From NCBI GenBank assembly GCA_002633025.1, contig NMRB01000248.1, positions 164,119-228,118 on the forward strand: 64,000 nucleotides of DNA, given 5' to 3'. Shown piece after piece: positions 44,151-53,935 of this stretch; within the stretch, counting starts at the first letter, position 1, and the number at the start of each line of letters is the position of its first letter. Under the pieces are notes generated by a model. The model ran no database searches. It was not told the DNA's origin and saw only the letters and a program-made list of their open reading frames with translations. This DNA comes from Notospermus geniculatus. Lineage: Eukaryota > Nemertea > Pilidiophora > Heteronemertea > Lineidae. Made by a program: the position numbers and the translations under genes.

Positions 44151-44629
44151 TAGTTGTAGAAGAAACAAAGACTTTTCTTGCAAAGGATTCTACGAATCCA
44201 AACCAGGAAATTCGTGCTCAATATCCTGCCTGTGAATAGGCCTGAACTTGTTCACAAATAGGCCAGATAGACAATTATAAGGCTATAGTCCAGCAGAGAA
44301 TTATTCTTTGAAGGAAAAAAGTTTCATGAATGACGAAATGAAAAAAAACTCGTCAGATTTGGGTCACGATAACATTATAGTTCGCGATTCCAAATATTAA
44401 GTTGGGATCATCTGATTTAGGTGTAAGTTTACCCTCTCTAGTCTATGTTTTCTGTTATGGTCATGATTGCAAAATATTTAAAGAAAAGTTCTTCCCATCA
44501 ACCATCTGAAGAATGTTTCTTCAAATTCTTTCCAAGTTGACTAAACAGGACGCAAGATCCTGTTGGTGATCTTAGAATGGTGTCGCCATCGCTGAAGTGG
44601 TCGTGGAAATATGGACTATAGACTGGTAC

Positions 44630-44795
44630 CAGGTGTGACAGGAATCGGCGTCCTAGGAATGCAGATCCAACAAACAGTGGCCCGCTATTGTAAGGTTATA
44701 TTCGTCATGGTCTCTCTAGCCACATATTCTAATCCCTCGCTGAACAATAAGCCCGGACTTTGATTCCAGGGGGACTTGGATTCCTTTCACACCTG
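44630..44795. mobile_element. MITE CAGGTGTGACAGGAATC, copy 2
   Basis: Same ends and interior as 7414-7584; the two copies differ by small indels. Confidence 0.75.
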
Positions 44796-44826
44796 TCTTC
44801 TGGGCAGCTTGCATGCGAAGACAAGT

Positions 44827-44993
44827 GTAACGTTTTTCAGTGTGGCCGTTTTTCAGTGTGACTTCCATTGTTTGGACACACTGGGAAACAGACTCGCTGT
44901 TTCTCTGTGTGTCGCCCATTGTCAAGTCGCCGCTTATTCCGTCAGTCTATTGTACTTTCACACTGGCACACGGGCCTCACTGAAAAACGTTAC
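44827..44993. mobile_element. MITE GTAACGTTTTTCAGTG family
   Basis: 167 bp with good ends (GTAACGTTTTTCAGTGTGG, CACTGAAAAACGTTAC). A GTGTGAAAG... block follows immediately. Confidence 0.85.
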
Positions 44994-45271
44994 ACCGGTG
45001 TGAAAGCAAATAATCTGCGCCGGATTCCCGGCGAGTGACGTCATTCTACAGCTCCAAGAGCAATAGACCGACGCCGAGCTAAATATAGACCAGTGGGCGC
45101 CATGATGGTTTTATGCATTTGCTTGCGTCTGTCGTAGTATTTTTAATCATGATCGAGTGTTCGGTCTGTATGGACTGTAATGTGGTACACCCGACCTCCA
45201 CCTGTTGTTCGACGAAAGAATCACCTGCAAATCAGCAAATAATTGTCCACTGTCCGCCTGCTGGATTTCAT

Positions 45272-45570
45272 CCTTGTTGATATTGATATCTGTAAACCTT
45301 GATTGTTTAACCGTGCAATACAATGATAGTGTACCATCTCTTATGGCAACTCGGACTTGTCTCTCCATCTGTTGGAAATGTATGAATTTGCTGGTATTTA
45401 TAGATGGGCCATTGCAGTGTGGTATCATCTTGAAATATATTCAGATGAAGACTATCCTCATCAGAAACACCACCATTATCATCATAAAAGTCTTATGTCA
45501 GTGAAAAAGACATCATCCCAAATTGTTGCTGCTATATATCTACCACATCGTTATGCCTCCATGTTGTTAC
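45272..45570 (-). pseudogene. TRIM C-terminal relic
   Basis: About 300 bp matching the last coding part of TRIM1 and TRIM2 (compare 19943-20220), with several indels. It lacks everything upstream. Position 45080-45170 nearby shares the 93-bp sequence found inside the Kolobok transposase gene. Confidence 0.8.
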
Positions 45571-45572
45571 AA

Positions 45573-46012
45573 GTTTTATAAAACTAAGACCCTGGCGCAA
45601 AGCCCCCGAAATGGCGCACGGATCAGCTTTAAAGTTTCGGATAATGTTTATACTCTTCAAAGGATTATTTCAACAAAAGCAGATGAAATTTCCGTGATTT
45701 CTTTGAGATTCGGGGAGAGGGGTACAAGTCACAAATTACAAGAAAACAGGATTCGAAAGTGCTTTAGAAATACATTGTATGGCATCACACATACACCAAA
45801 GGTATTTTGGTACAAAAAAAACTATCCATGTGCAAAATTGACATTTTCATGTTCTGACTGCATGGTATGGGGGGGGGGGGGGGGGTATTTACTAATGGTA
45901 ACATTGGAAAGGTTGTGAAAAATAAAGATATCACACTCAAATGGATGGCGATGAAATACTTATTGTTTGCAACAATAATCTAAGGTTTTTGGTCAGGGTC
46001 TTAGTTTTATAG
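45573..46012. mobile_element. Possible element with ATAAAACTAAGACCCTG ends
   Basis: TTTTATAAAACTAAGACCCTGG at the left and CAGGGTCTTAGTTTTAT at the right are inverted. It begins where the TRIM relic similarity ends. The interior includes a long G run (45870-45884) and no transposase. Confidence 0.55.
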
Positions 46013-47417
46013 TTGGTTGTATGTTAGTTTTATAGGCCTTGGTCTTAGTTTGTAGGTCTTAGGTCGTAGTTTATAGACACCCGGTCGGGAGCAACATCAA
46101 GAACATGGGACTGGTGGGATTTGTAAAAAGGCTACATACCAGTAATAGAAATCCAAGCCGTTTTCCTTTAAAGAGACGACAATATAGTACCCTGTTACTC
46201 GCATCCAGAAGCTCCGATGATTGTAATACTAGTATTTGTGGGTTACAAGGACCTCAACTAGATTTTCAAACCATATAATTTTCGTTGTGGGTTGTCCGTG
46301 ACAATATCAGGGTTAGGGGGGTCCAAACCCAAGAGCGGAGAGAAGCAGTGAGCAGGCTGCCAGAGCCCACGGCAGTGAATCGCCCCTGCGGAGGAATCTA
46401 ACATGTCTAAGACATACATGTACAGCATTTCCAAAAACTCATCAGATTTTTCAACAAACACTATATTAATTCATATTGAACAAAAAGAGGATTTAGAAAA
46501 ATATCCAAACCGAATAAATCGTGTTAAATGGGAAATACCGATTTTAATTGTACTACCTTGGCCTGATTGGTCAATTACTGGTGTGTAACCTAAAACGGGG
46601 TGCACTTCAAAACTGCCGAGGGTTTAGGTGAAGGCCTACCTTTTTCACCCTAAATTAAGGACCAAATCTGATGTCACAATCAAACCACGAGGGAGCGCCA
46701 TGGTCGCGACGGTCCATACGTGACGTCATAGCGAATGTGTTATCAAGGATGTTTCCAGTGACGTCACGAATTTTAACCACAACGGCGTTGACGACAACCT
46801 GCTCAAAAACAACCGTGCGCAGCACGGTTCTTGCAAGTATGAAAGTTATTATTTCTCAAAAACTTAACATTTTCAGACTGACGCGAGACGACGTCACGAT
46901 GGTTAAAATACTCGGCGTCCAGTTTCTCCCGTTATGGGTCCCGTGGCAGAGACGCCTGGAGGTCTTCGCCGTCCTGAAGTTCGTGGCCACGTTCCTGATC
47001 GGTGGATTCGGCTGTTTCTTCCTAACCCTATCACTACTGTTCACTCGTTTTTACTTCATCCCCCTGATATACCTGGCGTGGTACCTCTGGGATCATGATA
47101 CCCCCGCACGAGGCGGGCGACGGATGGACTCCACCAGGGACTGGCGACTGTGGCGCCTCGCAGCGGACTACTTCCCGATGCGACTACACAAAACAGTTGA
47201 AATCGACACAAAGAAAAATTATATATTTGCATACCATCCGCATGGGATTTTAGGATTTGGAGCGTTTCTTCATTTTGCAACGAATGGCAAGGGATTGAAA
47301 AAAACTTTTTCCAGGATTGCGAACTTCTCTCATGGTTCTTAAAGGACAGTTTGATTTTCCAATATATCGTGAATATCTTATGTTAGCAGGTAAGTTAGCC
47401 TAGCGACAAAATCTTAT

Positions 47418-47543
47418 TGGGTGATATGAATAAAAGCTAGCAAATGCTTTTACTTCAGATTTGTACAGCATAATGTACGGTAGTGCATCTATACTGCAAA
47501 ACCCAAGTAAAAAGCATTTGCTAGTCTTTATTCATATGACCCA
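47418..47543. mobile_element. MITE GGGTCATATGAATAAAG, copy 2
   Basis: In intron 1 of the acyltransferase gene; ends as in 9989-10128, 126 bp. Confidence 0.75.
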
Positions 47544-48162
47544 TTGACGTTATGAGAGAGACTNTTGGACTCTGACCATTGTACAAGGGAAGTGCTGACT
47601 GCACACGGAAATTACCGAAGATTAGATCGGCTTTTTCCGACCATCGTGCGGCGTTATTAGCCTATTGTCCCCCTAATCACTTTAGCAAACAGCGGAACGA
47701 TGATTGTACTGTTTGATGTGAGGTCCGTGTTCGCTCCTTCTCAATACTACCTCCATGGTATTGGCCGCTATTTTATTGCTGAGGTCATTTTAGGATTCCG
47801 TTTTCCCGTAAAATTTCATTTCTCCCGGTCTAAAAGACAATGAGGGATCTTGAGCTTTTGTTACAGATCTGCAACAGCGATTCCGCGCGATACGACATGT
47901 TCGATGACATTTAGCAACAACGTGACTAGGGGCATCCCCATTCTAAAAATAACCCGTGACATCAACATGATGATGTAAAAATAGATCCGCGTTTTTTGCC
48001 GCGAAGATGGCGGCCAATACTGGAGCCTTCTAGCCCTAGCGGCGGCGTCGGGAAACAAAAATGAATTTAAAGTCATACGCTCGCCCTAAATACATCGTGA
48101 TATATGTGTGTGGTTGACCAGAGGTACCCTAGCCATCGATTCGTTATATTGTTCAAACACAA

Positions 48163-48282
48163 TGGCCCGTATTCCAGAAGCCTCCTTCACACTAAGGTCT
48201 ACTTTAAGCTTTTGTATTCTGCCCTGCAAACAATAGCTAAAGGTAAACCTTAGAGTTACGGAAGGTTCTAGAATACGGCCCA
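48163..48282. mobile_element. Short MITE, GGCCCGTATTCCAGAAG ends
   Basis: Sister of 3102-3220; the right arm reads TTCTAGAATACGGCCC. Also in intron 1 of the acyltransferase gene. The 48480-48610 stretch after it resembles the GTCAAGGACGTCTTGAC block of the TRIM units. Confidence 0.7.
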
Positions 48283-49302
48283 ATATGCGGAAGTTTGTTA
48301 GCAACAGTTACATGTAGATAATGAAAAAAAGTGTTATGGTCTGAGTCAATCATCAACAGATTATTTCACATGGAAGCATGTCACTTTCACGTGACTTGCT
48401 TAACTCGCCGTGTTCGAACAAATACACGAATCGACGGCTAGGTTGAGTTTTTTGTGAGGAATTTGCAGATCTGGCGCTACTGGGAGGCGCTGTGAGCGGT
48501 TGTATCGTTTTTGACTTCTCGACCGTGTTGCACTGCGTCAAGGACGTCTTGACGCGAGGTGAATGCTGTGTCTTCGATACGACCCCACGCAGCGCCGCCT
48601 GTCGTGAGAAAAAGTTGTGGGGGTACCTCATTCCCCAGTCTGAAATGGACAAAATTTCCCTCCCTCATTTTCAGGGTTGTGCGCCGTCACCAAACGGAGC
48701 ATAGAATGGATGTTATCATGGGAGGGGAAGGCAACGCCGTGGTTATAATTATAGGGGGCGCTCACGAAGCCTTAGAAGCTCATCCGGGTAACTACTGCCT
48801 CAATTTGAAAGATTGGAAAGGATTCATTAAAATCGCCCTTCGAAATGGGTAGGTCGTTTTCATGTCGAATTCAATTTCGCATCGCCTTCAGAAATCCCGC
48901 CTCCTGAGTAGACGACACCAAGGTAGTACCTGGTTTTCGGCCGATTTCTCTGCAACGGCTGGGTCAAATTTGACATACACACATCAATCGACTTGTCTTT
49001 TATGTCGGTATCTTTCTCCTGTCTACATTTTTCGCTGAAGCCGACGTAACGGAGCCCTGTCTCAAAATCCATGTCATATCGCCACGATGTTCTGCGGTGC
49101 ATTGCGTATTTTAAAATGGCCACCATTTCGGCCGAACGAACTGTGATTGGTGAAAAAAGTTCCTTGTGTCGCGTTTTTTTTTGGGGGGGGGGGAATGAAT
49201 GCGATGATAGCTGTAGCGGCAAAAAAGATAAAGATAAATAGAGTGATGAGTGGTGTGCTGATTTTGACGCAGCCGTTGCGGGGAAATCTGCCGAATCCTG
49301 GT

Positions 49303-49636
49303 GTAACGTTTTTCAGTGCATGTGGCCCGTGTGCCTGTGTGACATTACAACAGATTGACGGAATAAGCGGCGACTTGACAATGAGCGACACACAGAGAAA
49401 CAGTGAGTCTGTTTCTCAGTGTGTCCCGAACAATGGAAGTCATACAGGAAAATGGCCACACTGAAAAGACGTTACACAGTGTGGCCATTTTCCTGCGTGA
49501 CTTCCATTGTTCGGAACACACTGAAAAACGGACTCACTGTTTCTCTGTGTGTCGGTCATTGTAAAGTCGCGCCTTATTCCGCCAGTCTATTGTAATGTCA
49601 CACTGGCACACGGGCAACACTGAAAAAAACCTTTAC
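49303..49636. mobile_element. Two GTAACGTTTTTCAGTG MITEs, head to head
   Basis: 49303-49475 is one copy in reverse orientation and 49477-49636 another in forward orientation, meeting at a shared GTTACACAGTG junction. Together they would form a 330-bp hairpin. Confidence 0.85.
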
Positions 49637-49929
49637 ACCAGCGCCTTGATCTGAAAATAGATCGAAAAGGTAATCAACAACCGATTTTCACTTCAGGACC
49701 GACATAGTACCAGTCTTCTCTTTCGGTGAGAACGACATCTATCGGTAAGCACCCAACCCCAAAGGCTCCAGACTCCGAAATATTCAGGAATGGTTGATGA
49801 CTACTGGCTTCTCCCCACCGATATTTCAGGGGAGGGGATTATTCAGGAAACATTCGGTTTGATGCCATTCCGGACACCTGTGAATACTGTGGGTAGGTAG
49901 AACGACAATGGGCAACCGGCGAAACTCGT

Positions 49930-50259
49930 GAGGTTTCGCAAATCTGACGAAACACGAAGTACGAAATACGAAATTGGACAGTTCCATGAGTAATGTTTTT
50001 CAGTTTTACCACAAAAATCGCCTGCTGCAAGAACGTTTTTTAGCGCATGGCGTTGGACCGATAGAGTTACGGTGTATATTGAACTTAAAAAATTCAAGAT
50101 GCATCATAACTCTCTCGGTCTTACATAATATGCCAAAAGACGCACTGGCACCAGGGACATTTGTGGTACCAACCATCTCCAGAATACATTAGGACCTGGG
50201 AGTGTTGACTTTGACTTTCGTATTTCGTATTTCGTGTTTCGTCAGATTTGCGAAACCTC
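49930..50259. mobile_element. MITE with GAGGTTTCGCAAATCTGACG ends
   Basis: Arms of about 50 bp, including ACGAAATACGAAA and its inverse; 330 bp; lies in the last intron of the acyltransferase gene. Confidence 0.85.
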
Positions 50260-50505
50260 GCTACTATCAAGGCAGCAGCAGACCAGGCGATATCGCAAGC
50301 GATTTGCTCGCCTCGGAGCGAAATCGGCTGTTGATGCCAGGCGTGCGCTCGACAGCGATGCGTGGAATCTTCTCGCCATCTTCGTGCCGCATTATCAAAC
50401 AGTACCCAAACCGATATCGCCCAGTGTGCGGTGGCTGGCGAGAAGATTGGCGACGATGAGATGGCCTGGTGTGCTGCTTGGTTGACGTACTGCGTGGCGA
50501 CGAAG

Positions 50506-50890
50506 ACACGTGCGCACACGAGTTTTTATATAAACAGAGCGGGGACGCTATAGGGAAGAAACATTAATTACATGTATTTTGTATGTGAGGCACTGGCACT
50601 GGTGTCTCCGTTGCGCGTACAAAAACTGTACGTCTTCGTCATCGTCGTCTCCGATTGCCGCAAAGAAAACTGCTGCCCCATCTAGCGTGAGACACGTGCG
50701 CACACGAGTTTTTATATAAACAGAGCGGGGACGCTATAGGGAAGAAACATGAATTATATGTATCTTGTATGTGGGGCACTGGCACTGGTGTCTCCGTTGC
50801 GCGTACAAAAACAGTACGTCGTCGTCATCGTCGTCTCCGATTGCCGCAGAGAAAACTGCTGCCCCATCTAGCGTCCCGTTCGGCATACAA
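50506..50890. repeat. 186-bp tandem duplication
   Basis: GTGCGCACACGAGTTTTTAT and the following 180 bp are present twice, offset 186 bp, near identical, in the last acyltransferase intron. Confidence 0.9.
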
Positions 50891-51222
50891 AAAACTCTCT
50901 CGCGCGTCTTCTCCCTCTCGCCGTCTTCGTCTCCTCGACCGCGTTTTTTGCGGCAATAACCGCCCATACTTGTGCATTTTTCATTAGATTGAACCTCTTT
51001 CTCCTTCATCTTCTTTTCCAGTGGGCAAACCGATTCCAGTGGAGAAGATCGCCGAGCCGACACGAGAGCAAATAGACGAGCTACACCGAGTTTACGTGAC
51101 GAAACTCGAGGAACTATTCGAAGAACATAAAACAAGATATGGTGTTGATAAAGACACTCATTTGAGATACTTGTAGTAAAGAATGAACAAGATAGTTTAA
51201 AAAAAGGCAGTGAGTGCACTTT

Positions 51223-51237
51223 AATAAAACAAATAAA
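51223..51237 (+). terminator. Poly(A) signals of the acyltransferase gene
   Basis: AATAAA at 51223-51228 and again at 51232-51237, about 50 bases after the stop codon. Confidence 0.6.
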
Positions 51238-51239
51238 AA

Positions 51240-51803
51240 TGAAATGAAACGTCAAAAGAAATAGTGGTATAAATTAAATGTAAAATAAAATATAACAGAT
51301 TGATAAACATTATGGTACATTCGGGTCTATTTTGTCTCTTTTCATTTTTTTTTATTTCAAATTCTATTCCCAAGTATTCTAACGAATTTTTCGTTCCTCT
51401 GTCAATTGACGGTGTGGACGGTACATTTCGTCCATACTACACCACTACTCCTCCTCATGGGCTGCAAGAGATGGTTCGAGGTTCTTCACGTGAGTCACAT
51501 TTCCATGACGACACGATGCCGCCATGTTGGCCGTCAAAATGTCAAGCGACGTCACGGCATGAATACAGCGTCAACACACAGATGCTGACGTCAAAATGTC
51601 ATGGCATGAGTTTTGACGTCATCGCCGGCCATTTGAGGGCCAACATGGCATATTCTTTGTAGTCATTATGACCGTTGTGACGTCAGTGAAGAACCTCTAT
51701 ACAAACTGGGAAACTCAGTACAGTTTGTATACAGGGTGCCCCCCCCCCCCAAAGAAAATCCGGAAAGCATACTTCCATGACCCAGAGCCCGAAATTACTT
51801 AGA
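51240..51803. other. No gene seen
   Basis: Contains several TGACGTCA-like words and the partial palindrome GGCCGTCAAAATGTCA / TGACATTTTGACG between 51520 and 51630, and a poly-C run at 51731-51741. No exon. Confidence 0.4.
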
Positions 51804-51808
51804 GCAAT

Positions 51809-51961
51809 CAGGGGCGGATCCAGGATTTGGGAAGAGGAGGCGCCCTGTGCCAGGAACATTGAAATTTTCGCAAAATTCCAGAATTTCATGGTCGATTTTA
51901 CAGACTTGTTGGCCAAAAAGGGAGGCACGCACTCCGTGCGCTCCCTCTGGATCCACGCCTG
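51809..51961. mobile_element. hAT-like MITE, CAGGGGCGGATCCAG ends
   Basis: Ends CAGGGGCGGATCCAGG and CTGGATCCACGCCTG, with the 5-bp duplication GCAAT (51804-51808, 51962-51966). The element at 59343-59835 has the same type of ends and also a 5-bp duplication. Confidence 0.85.
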
Positions 51962-51999
51962 GCAATGGATGGAGAATCTTTCTTAGAAGAAAAGAAACC

Positions 52000-52960
52000 A
52001 AGATATCCAGATTCGGTCCAGTGGTTAGAGCTCCAGACCCTATTTTGTAAAGCCATGTCGAGGCCTTAATCATGCTGAATTCGCGGTTTGCTGTATAAGT
52101 TAATAATTAAAGGGGCACTGTATTCCTTCCCTATCCTGCGCCAAACATACCCGCGTTAAGAGAGACCTCTATTGACCAAGTTGTTGAACTACCGCTCATC
52201 GACCTCGCCACATGTAGAGTAACTCTCGTTCCTAGGGTATCACGTATGGTCATGTACCTGTAATGCACGGCCAATGCATTTACCATTAGAAATGGCGAGA
52301 TGCCCGTGCTCATAGATTGGTCCCAGAGTTTCGTTTGAAGGAACCGTTCGGACACAACATACCCCTAGCCTAATGCTTCAAACCATAAAGTTTTCGGTTT
52401 GGGGGTACTGAAAATATGAGGGGCAATTCCTCAAAAGTTGAAAATTATTTTTCTCTTAATTAGTATTTCTGTGTCAAACTGAATATTTAAGTGCCTTTTA
52501 CTCGATATTATCTATGATAAATGGATTTTTAAAGATCTACTTTTACAATGTAACCCCGCGCTGATTGGTCAATTACTGGCACGTGACCGTATGCATTGCA
52601 TAATACATTCTCCAGCACTGGGGCGAAAGGTAAAAAGTAGGAATACCGTTGCTTAAGGCTTCTGACTTTGCTTGACATAAATGGTTGTGGAGCTAAAACA
52701 ACAGAACCGAGTCGAGGTATCTTGCCGATTTTTTATGCGACCTTGTCATGAAGTGCACAGATTTTTTCTTCACTTGTTAAATCACTGGCGGAATTGCACA
52801 CACGTTAATGATCCTGAATAAACATATCATCTAAATAGCATGGTTTTTCATATCGGCGAACTCTACTGTTCGCGGATGCAGCCACCGAAAAACAGGGAAG
52901 TTTCTGCAAAGTTTACACAACTGACCGAGATGTCCATGTTCCGACGCCGTCATTGGTATA
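52000..52960. other. No gene seen
   Basis: Only dispersed-repeat traces: GATTGGTCAATTACTGG near 52563 recurs near 46565, and 52600-52640 matches 10880-10930 inverted. TTAAAGGGGCACTGTA at 52107 looks like one end of another TTAA element without a visible partner. Confidence 0.4.
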
Positions 52961-52966
52961 GTATAG

Positions 52967-53083
52967 AGTTTTCGCAAAGCCCCCGAAACGCCGACGTGAA
53001 CGTCTATCCTTTTGTTCGGTGCTCTTTTCGAGGCATCGAACAATGTTTGGGCGTTCGCGCTGGCGTTTCGGGGACTCCCTATT
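52967..53083. mobile_element. Short MITE, GCAAAGCCCCCGAAACGCC ends
   Basis: The right end reads GGCGTTTCGGGGACTCC. Single ends of the same type occur near 240-275 and 45590. Confidence 0.55.
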
Positions 53084-53481
53084 GTTATTGCGCATGACGT
53101 CAATGACGTTGGTGACGGCGCGAGTCTCGCCACCGAATGCGCTGAAAATCCTGTGGAAATTTACCGTTTCAAACTGCAATTTCCAAGCACAGAGATCTTG
53201 AACCACTCTGATTCTTTGCCAGATCTTTGCTTATACTGTATATGCAACTTTGTGAACAGCGGCGTTCTCGGCTTCGGCAACAAAAATGACCCCATGTTAT
53301 TTGTGTCTATTTTGGACATGTGTCATCCAGCGATAATTTATGGTAACGCACTATAGAAAGATTCTCCATCCATTCATACCAGTGGTTTGGGACTGAAGTG
53401 GTGAAAATATCCGTCTGCGTTTTTTATGCCACCCTGTATGAATCAAAGATCTTTCAGGTGGTGTGGTTACTAACCAGAATA

Positions 53482-53672
53482 TGAGACTTTACTACCGTTA
53501 GAGGCCGCCTGTCATCGGTCCTAGAACGTTACAGAATTTGACGTCACAGACGTAAGTCATGGTGTCCACGTCATTATGGATGACGTCATGGCGTGCACTT
53601 CTGTGGGACGTCAAATTTCATGACGGTCTAGGACCGGTAACTGGTGGTGTCCTCTAACGGCAGTAAAGTCTC
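53482..53672. mobile_element. MITE with GAGACTTTACTACCGTTAG ends
   Basis: The right end is CTAACGGCAGTAAAGTCTC; the centre holds several GACGTCA/TGACGTC words. 191 bp. Confidence 0.8.
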
Positions 53673-53713
53673 CCATCAATGCAAACAACCAAAGTGTCAT
53701 TTTTTTAGAAATT

Positions 53714-53935
53714 NCAGCACAATAATAAATGAAATTCATCCTCTACAGAAACATTGTCACAGGAACAGGTTCTGTCTTCCAGCTTCAGGTTTTTATGGCG
53801 ACCTTTCTCGATATTCAGGTCATGGCAGCTTATTCTAAACTTTGTGAGAAGAATTCTTCTAGGAGCTGATTTGATTTTTGTTAAATAACTTTCTTGAACA
53901 AGAAAGAGTGGATGGTACAAGAGTGGATGGTAGGA
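53714..53935 (-). mobile_element. LINE ORF2 C-terminal fragment
   Basis: Minus strand reads RILLTKFRISCHDLNIEKGR ... SVEDEFHLLLC, the tail region after the reverse transcriptase in several LINE clades. It cuts into the exon to its right. Confidence 0.7.

Larger units (their letters stand above)
41300..44560. repeat. Upstream part of duplicated TRIM unit 3
   Basis: Collinear with unit 2 (22018-22808, 31503-31766) and with unit 1 (7204-9470), interrupted here by 41430-41640 (poly-A/T rich insert), 42242-43249, 43363-43598 and 43733-43860. The comparison gives empty sites for those insertions. Confidence 0.85.
46899..51176 (+). pseudogene. MOGAT/DGAT2-family acyltransferase with several lesions
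   Basis: Exons 46899-47389, 48676-48852, 49697-49892 and 51022-51176 have GT-AG borders and matching phases and together cover the whole family: two N-terminal membrane segments, DYFPMRLHKT, the catalytic HPHG (47235-47246), [71 protein letters not shown], then [10 protein letters not shown] and the C-terminus [11 protein letters not shown]. The family adds a fatty acyl group to mono- or diacylglycerol in the ER. Lesions relative to that frame: one extra T in a T run near 47302, one G missing near 48740, TAA in place of a sense codon at 49745, and one base missing near 49852. Either an unprocessed pseudogene or a real gene with consensus errors plus an unrecognised junction at 49745. Confidence 0.85.

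Noticed and set aside
50734-51255. A 173-residue minus-strand open frame
   Set aside because: It overlaps the 186-bp tandem duplication and lies antisense to the last acyltransferase exon, which is well supported.
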